Shown piece after piece: positions 4,483 to 9,416 of a stretch of 9,416 bases of DNA; within the stretch, counting starts at the first letter, position 1, and each line of letters begins with the position of its first letter. The DNA lies in the NCBI GenBank assembly GCA_023430325.1, contig JAEZAU010000048.1, positions 1-9,416 on the forward strand, in the 5' to 3' direction. Source of the stretch: Bacteroidota bacterium (GTDB lineage: Bacteria > Bacteroidota > Bacteroidia > Flavobacteriales_F > PHOS-HE28). The notes beneath the pieces are model-generated. The model was not told the origin of the DNA, did no database searches, and saw only the letters and a list, made by a program, of their open reading frames with translations. The translations under genes were made by a program, and so were the position numbers.

Positions 4483-7400
4483 TCACTGTGCCAGTGTGAA
4501 CCGAAGACTGATGCCCAGGTTCGTGTTGGCCGATGGGAAGGAAGTGGAGATCACCGGCGTGTTCAAGACCCTTTCGTAGAAGGCGCGAACGTTGAGCCGC
4601 TGGTTCAGCACATAATCCGCACTGGTCTTTATGGATAGGATGTTCTGCCCGGCAGTGACCTGGTTCTGCTCTTCCTCCATCTTGCGGATCACAGTGAAAT
4701 TGTCGCGCAAGCTCAGATCCACGCGCAGGTTCAGATCGCTCTTTGGTGCATTGCCTCCAATGGTGAACGGGAATTTCACGTCCTTCAAGCGGTAACCGGT
4801 ACCGATCACATATTCCTTTCCACGGATCTCGGTGACCTGGTAGTTCGTAAGGCTCAGGCTGAGGTTACGGTCGCGATTGTATTCCACCTTCACGATCATG
4901 CTGTTGGTGAGCGTGGCATCGAAACCGATCAACGGACGCATCACCTCCTGTATGGAAATGACCGAGATCTGCCTTTCGGGGATGTAGTTTCCTGCGGCAT
5001 CCACCTCGTTCGCACCAGGAATATAAAGCAGGTTGGTCTGATAGTTCGCGATGCTGAAGTTCGATCGGTAACTGTTCTTCACCGTGAAGGTCTTGAAGTG
5101 CTTGTTGAAGAACGCGAACTTCAATAACCCATCATAGGTCATGTCCCAATTCGGTGCAGGTGCCAGTTTGAACGGGTTCAGCTTCACATTGTCCGCATTC
5201 TTTCCAGTGTAGGCCGCAATGAACGAGGGGATGACCACATCCTGGTTGGTGGGGCCATAGCCCGTGTAGTATCCTGACTGTACATCGAGAACGGAATTCT
5301 CGTTCTCCGCAGCCAGTCGCGCACTGATGACAGGTCTGTTGGCCAGCACTTGCTGGAACACCTGGTTCACGAAGTTGTCATTATCGGCACTGAATGCGGT
5401 CTGCCAGTTGATCATGCTTACGCTGAAGCTGCCGAACTCCCGTGGGCTGTCGTTCACATAGGTATCCAGACTGTCGTTCCAGCGGAAGAACGAACTACGG
5501 TTCTCGGCGATCGTACGGTTCGCGGAGAATTCGATCCGCATGCCGCGGAAAGGTTCAACGGAAAGTCTTCCGTTGATGTTCTCTGTTCGCGTATTCGTGT
5601 ATGGATTGAAGATCGATGGAGTACGCACCAGCCAGTCGTTCGCGGCAGCGGTGGATGCGAAGTCGCGTACCATGTTGCCATTGATGTCGTGGTTCTGCTG
5701 ACCGGCGATGAAACCCAGACCAGGCGCATCGAAATCATCCATGCCCAACACGTTCGTTCTTCGATCATAACCGGGCAGCAGCATACCGCTGTTCTGGCTG
5801 TAAGTGAACGTGCCCGTGCGTATGGTCATCAACACGCGGGCGAGGCCTTCAAGTGGTCTTATCTGGCCTTTGGGTTCTTCTTCCTCGGGTTTGGGCGCTG
5901 GTGTTGCCGGTCTTGGTGTAGCCGAAGCAGCCTGTCTGGTGGTAGGTCTGGTCTTGGCCTTGTCGTTGATCTTCTTCAGGTACTTGGACTTGTTGTAGAG
6001 CGAAACGAAATTCAACTGGCCGTTCACAGAGATGTTCTGTGAGTTCTGGATGATGTGGCCGAGCGTATCCTGTGTGAGCGGCGCCCGATCCCACTGGTAA
6101 CCTCCGGTATATGCGGTGTTGGCGGTTATCCAATCGGTGAGCGGAAGCTTGTCCAACGGCAGGGTGTAGGTGAGGTTGATGATATGATCGTACCGCGTCA
6201 CCTCACCCCAGTTGCTGATGCTGGTGAGCACACTGTCCTTCCACAGTTGGTATTCGTCCTTGTACTTCGGGTTCACGCGACCCGGCGTTTCACCGACGAA
6301 GGCCAGGTTGTTCGCATTGAAATCCAGCTTCAATGACTTGGTGATGTCATACCTGAAACCATACTGGCTGTTCCAGTTGAAGTTCTTGTTGTAGGTAGGT
6401 CTTTGGGGCAGCGATTCGATATCGGGATTGGGGCGGATCAGCCGTTCCAGGTACATGCGATCCATGGAGGTACGCATGCTGATCTGCTTGAACCCGACAT
6501 TGACATTGAAATCCTTGATCAGTTTCAACCATTTGCTCTTGCCGATGAGGCTGATGCCAGCGAAGGGTTCCACCGGCCGGGGTTTCGGATTGTGCAGGTA
6601 CGCCACCGATCCGCGATAGGTTCGCGTGTTCTCGAACTCGGTATTCACATCGTAATACTCTTGATCGGTGAAGCCGTAAGAGAAATTGAGGTTCTCCACC
6701 TGGTAGAACTTCTCCTCCTGCCCCGGTGCCCTATCCTTGCGTACGTTGGTGAGGTTCACACTCCTTCGTCTGGTATAGGTACGCGACCGTTTCAATCGTT
6801 CACGCCGTTCTTCGGGGGTCAACGTTCGCGTTGCATCATCGAACTCGATGTCCGGATTGAGCGGATCGAACTGTGGATTGCTTATCTGTTCAGAATACCC
6901 TACGAACAAAGGCACTTTCACGTTGCTGGCCTCCGGCAGGAATTTTCCCATCTCCAGATTGGCCGCCACATCAACACCATAACGTGTCTCTCGCTGGCGT
7001 TCGCTCACACGCTTATCAATGCTTCCCCAGAACGGTGTGCTGTAATTGCCGGCAATGCTCACGTTACCCAGATCGGCGAGTTGTGCATTCACTCTTGCCA
7101 GCGCTGCCCAACCTCCGCTCTGGTCGAAATCCGTAAGTCGCAATTCGTTCACCCACACTTCGAGACACTTCGGCAGGCCATCATCCGCCTTCCAGGGGTT
7201 GGCTTCCGGACCTTCCTTTGCAGGGTTGCGGATCCCGATCATGATCGTGCGCATCTGGCTCAGGTTCGGATTGCCCTTTACATAGACCCTTCTATCGCCG
7301 TCTTCACCTCCGTAGCGGATGGATTTGGCCACGCCGCTCTGGTCCCGTTCGATCTTAAGATCATTGAGTTTGGCGAATTCAATGATCATGTTGTTCGCCT

Positions 7401-9416
7401 CAGGCCACACGTTGTATGGGTCATTATTGAAGAACGCAGACGGCACTACAGGGATCTCATACTCATAATAGTTCTGGTCGAAATCATTGCCCAGTCGCAC
7501 GAATACGCTCACATCTCCATAGGCGATCGGGCTGTTCGCTTCAAGGCTTTCGGCATGGATGTACATGCGAAGCTTCTTGTAGCTGCGGATGTCCAACTGC
7601 ACATTGCGGAAGGCGGCGCGGGCATCACCATCGCGCAGATTGCAGACGCGCATCTGCAAGGATTGTTCGTTCAGGTTCCTCAGGTTGGCGCTGGCCACGT
7701 CAACTTCCTGATTGATGTTCGGCGGAAGCACATAATTGATCGGGTAGCGATTCCCGTTCTCTTCCACGTTCACGGCCGCTATTTCGAAGAGTGTTGGATC
7801 GGGATCACCACCGATCACTTCACCGGGGGTCTCCATGCTGAAGAGATACTTGCGCCATTCGCCACGAACGAATTCAAGACGGGCGAAGCGCAATGTGACC
7901 TCCTGCTGCCAGCCATGCAGGTACATGCGCATGAAGCGGATGCTCCTGAAATCCTGGATGCCGTTCACCGCTTGCGTGGGCTGGCGCACCGGCACCTTGA
8001 ACTGGTACCAGTACACCTGCTTGGCACCGTTGGGCGTATTGGCGGTGGCCAGGATGCGATCGTTGATGAAGCCGCGGCCCACCACCATGTCCTGCGGACG
8101 CAGATCGATCTTGTAGTGGAAATAACTTTCGCTTTCGCTAAGGTTCTGGTCCTGGTTGATGTCCTCGGTGCTCGGCAGCGTGGTCTGTTGCGTTGGGAAA
8201 TCCTCCGGAGCATCCTCATCGGTGATGCTGTTGCCTTCCGGCAGATTGAACCGCTTGTAGCGTTCAAGGATCGTCAATTCATCAGCGTCCTGCTGCGAGC
8301 CGCGGAAGAAGCGGTAATCGTCATTTGATGGATCGGCCTGAATGCCTGAAAGGCTCGCTGGATCGGTGACCACGCCGGTGATCGCTGTGAGATAATCAGT
8401 ATAGAACGTCTGTTCCGTACGGCCTTCAAGATCGGTCTGCTGGCTGGAAAGACCATCCATGCCCACGTCCTGGTAGCGATTGGAATTGCTCTCGACGATC
8501 GCGAATGCGTTCACGATGCTTTGCGTGGTAGGTACCACGCCCCAATTGGTCTCGTCGGTCTCCTGTGCAACGTCCGTAAGGTCCTTGGGCAGGCCGTTCT
8601 CGAAGAATTTGCGGCCATCGCGCAGCACATCTTCGCTGATGTTCCCCAGATCGATGTAGAGCTGGCCACCCGTGCTGTTCACGGAATTCACGTTCGTGGC
8701 CGGTTCACCGTTGGTGTTGCTCGCGTTGAAGAACGGATCCATCAACCAGAACTGGATCGTTTCGATGTTGCTGGCCTCGAAATCCGTGGTGGTGATGCGC
8801 CGTGTGATACCCGCCCAGTTGCGCTCCGGATCGTTGAACGTTCCATCAGCGTTCAAGCGGCTGCTGGAAGTCTCATAATTATACGGACCACGTTCGTTCG
8901 GGTAGTAGGTAAGATCCAGCACCGGTATGTTCGCAGGCGTTCCGGCGGCGAGCTGGCGATTCGGGAAGACCTCGTTCTCCAATACTTCACGCATGCGGTG
9001 GTCGCTTCTCATGTCCGCATCATCGGCGATGTGTTGGGGCGTCAAGTTGTTGTTCCGGAAGAACAGTGGATCGATGACATACCACGAAAGTTGTGCGCGA
9101 CGGAAACCATTGCGCAGATCGTCCACATATTCACCTTCAGGGAAAAGATCGGGAATGCCTTGCGGGGTGGCGGAATGGAACCAAAGGCTCTGTGTGCGCA
9201 GATCGATCGTGCTTACACTTCCTTCGAAATCATCCACGTAACTAGTACCCGCATTCCCGATCGCGCGGCTGTGACCGGGAATGAGATAGGCACCTTCCAT
9301 GGAAGCGTTGATGCTCGATTCGGCCTTCGTATCATAGAAAGGAAGCTTGTCCAGCGTATTGGTGAGCCATTGCGACTTGCCCTGCCAGCTTCCATCGAGA
9401 CCAACGATCGTATTTG
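4483..9416 (-). CDS. sprA: SprA (Sov), type IX secretion outer-membrane translocon, N-terminal part outside the window
   Basis: SprA forms the very large outer-membrane beta-barrel (36 strands in the Flavobacterium johnsoniae structure) through which type IX secretion cargo leaves the cell, working with PorV and a periplasmic plug protein. The window holds the C-terminal 1643 residues; known SprA/Sov proteins are about 2400-2500, so roughly 750-850 N-terminal residues and the signal peptide lie beyond 9416. The frame runs open through the edge and the sequence before the Met codon at 9300 (KSQWLTNTLDKLPFYDTKAE) is SprA-like, so 9300 is not the start. Recognisable parts are LIPGHSRAIG with GTSYVDDFEGS (visible residues about 44-67), the lateral-wall region with CLEVWVNELRLTDFDQSGGW, long alternating beta-strand stretches, and a C-terminal strand ending LGISLRFTLAQ. 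A low-complexity Thr/Pro/Glu insert is encoded at 5866-5952. gcvH follows 64 bases downstream. No frameshift is seen. Loss of SprA abolishes gliding and type IX secretion in model species. Confidence 0.96.
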   Translation of the reverse strand, partial: NTIVGLDGSWQGKSQWLTNTLDKLPFYDTKAESSINASMEGAYLIPGHSRAIGNAGTSYVDDFEGSVSTIDLRTQSLWFHSATPQGIPDLFPEGEYVDDLRNGFRRAQLSWYVIDPLFFRNNNLTPQHIADDADMRSDHRMREVLENEVFPNRQLAAGTPANIPVLDLTYYPNERGPYNYETSSSRLNADGTFNDPERNWAGITRRITTTDFEASNIETIQFWLMDPFFNASNTNGEPATNVNSVNSTGGQLYIDLGNISEDVLRDGRKFFENGLPKDLTDVAQETDETNWGVVPTTQSIVNAFAIVESNSNRYQDVGMDGLSSQQTDLEGRTEQTFYTDYLTAITGVVTDPASLSGIQADPSNDDYRFFRGSQQDADELTILERYKRFNLPEGNSITDEDAPEDFPTQQTTLPSTEDINQDQNLSESESYFHYKIDLRPQDMVVGRGFINDRILATANTPNGAKQVYWYQFKVPVRQPTQAVNGIQDFRSIRFMRMYLHGWQQEVTLRFARLEFVRGEWRKYLFSMETPGEVIGGDPDPTLFEIAAVNVEENGNRYPINYVLPPNINQEVDVASANLRNLNEQSLQMRVCNLRDGDARAAFRNVQLDIRSYKKLRMYIHAESLEANSPIAYGDVSVFVRLGNDFDQNYYEYEIPVVPSAFFNNDPYNVWPEANNMIIEFAKLNDLKIERDQSGVAKSIRYGGEDGDRRVYVKGNPNLSQMRTIMIGIRNPAKEGPEANPWKADDGLPKCLEVWVNELRLTDFDQSGGWAALARVNAQLADLGNVSIAGNYSTPFWGSIDKRVSERQRETRYGVDVAANLEMGKFLPEASNVKVPLFVGYSEQISNPQFDPLNPDIEFDDATRTLTPEERRERLKRSRTYTRRRSVNLTNVRKDRAPGQEEKFYQVENLNFSYGFTDQEYYDVNTEFENTRTYRGSVAYLHNPKPRPVEPFAGISLIGKSKWLKLIKDFNVNVGFKQISMRTSMDRMYLERLIRPNPDIESLPQRPTYNKNFNWNSQYGFRYDITKSLKLDFNANNLAFVGETPGRVNPKYKDEYQLWKDSVLTSISNWGEVTRYDHIINLTYTLPLDKLPLTDWITANTAYTGGYQWDRAPLTQDTLGHIIQNSQNISVNGQLNFVSLYNKSKYLKKINDKAKTRPTTRQAASATPRPATPAPKPEEEEPKGQIRPLEGLARVLMTIRTGTFTYSQNSGMLLPGYDRRTNVLGMDDFDAPGLGFIAGQQNHDINGNMVRDFASTAAANDWLVRTPSIFNPYTNTRTENINGRLSVEPFRGMRIEFSANRTIAENRSSFFRWNDSLDTYVNDSPREFGSFSVSMINWQTAFSADNDNFVNQVFQQVLANRPVISARLAAENENSVLDVQSGYYTGYGPTNQDVVIPSFIAAYTGKNADNVKLNPFKLAPAPNWDMTYDGLLKFAFFNKHFKTFTVKNSYRSNFSIANYQTNLLYIPGANEVDAAGNYIPERQISVISIQEVMRPLIGFDATLTNSMIVKVEYNRDRNLSLSLTNYQVTEIRGKEYVIGTGYRLKDVKFPFTIGGNAPKSDLNLRVDLSLRDNFTVIRKMEEEQNQVTAGQNILSIKTSADYVLNQRLNVRAFYERVLNTPVISTSFPSANTNLGISLRFTLAQ
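5866..5952 (-). other. sprA: Low-complexity linker within SprA
   Basis: About 29 residues rich in Thr, Ala, Pro and Lys (RPTTRQAASATPRPATPAPK) end in four glutamates and PKG. They sit between YLKKINDKAK and GLARVLMTIRTGTFTYS, which is barrel-strand sequence on either side. This looks like a flexible loop between two barrel strands. Basic residues before the strand and acidic ones after give it a split charge. Length and composition probably vary between species. Confidence 0.7.

Noticed and set aside
5350..6042. A 230-codon + strand frame opposite sprA
   Set aside because: It is a shadow of sprA. The Gly/Arg/Leu-rich end is only the complement of the low-complexity linker.
6403..8328. A 641-codon open frame on the + strand opposite sprA
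   Set aside because: It is an antisense shadow. The opposite strand is unmistakable SprA, while the + strand translation has no coherent domain pattern or start signal. Codon bias in a long GC-moderate gene commonly keeps an opposing frame open.
9298..9300. Met codon as the start of SprA
   Set aside because: The frame continues upstream to the window edge with SprA-like sequence, so this is an internal methionine.
1..9416. CRISPR array, insertion sequence, tRNA or rRNA
   Set aside because: I looked for regular spaced repeats, transposase-like frames with terminal repeats, and tRNA-like folds and saw none.

Overview
The window comes from a member of the Bacteroidota, most likely a Flavobacteriales-type lineage of moderate GC. 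The evidence is a very large SprA, the type IX secretion outer-membrane translocon found only in this phylum. It is followed by gcvH, a VanZ-family gene and a TonB of the Bacteroidota type, and two start regions carry the phylum's -7 promoter element TAnnTTTG. This placement is inference from gene content; no ribosomal RNA or tRNA is present to confirm it.

Layout. Positions 1-984 are read on the + strand: the broken remainder of a DUF4160 gene (frameshift near 148), a DUF2442 gene coupled to it through an ATGA overlap, and a small lipoprotein of unknown function. From 1036 to the right edge everything is on the - strand. In order of transcription (right to left) these are sprA (its 5' end lies beyond 9416), gcvH, a VanZ-family membrane protein overlapping gcvH, a first TonB-like protein, a second paralogous TonB-like protein, and deoC. 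The lipoprotein and deoC converge across about 50 bases.

Transcription. Two gaps contain an exact TACTTTTG in the right orientation, one before gcvH and one before the first tonB, although neither has a recognisable -33 TTG. A strong intrinsic terminator (13-bp stem, U-run) follows the first tonB, so the second tonB should be transcribed separately. A 9-bp hairpin without a U-run lies between the second tonB and deoC.

How the genes fit together. SprA exports type IX cargo across the outer membrane. The two TonB-like proteins would couple the inner-membrane proton motive force to outer-membrane transporters. GcvH is the lipoylated carrier of glycine cleavage, here without gcvT or gcvP. DeoC breaks down deoxyribose-5-phosphate. 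The DUF4160/DUF2442 pair looks like a small accessory two-gene module whose first gene is broken, or carries a one-base sequencing error.

I see no CRISPR array, insertion sequence, phage gene or RNA gene. Most of the window is conserved core sequence. The points most worth a second look are the DUF4160 frameshift, the differing cysteine placement in the two TonB paralogues, the promoter elements, and a marked excess of the palindrome CGATCG.
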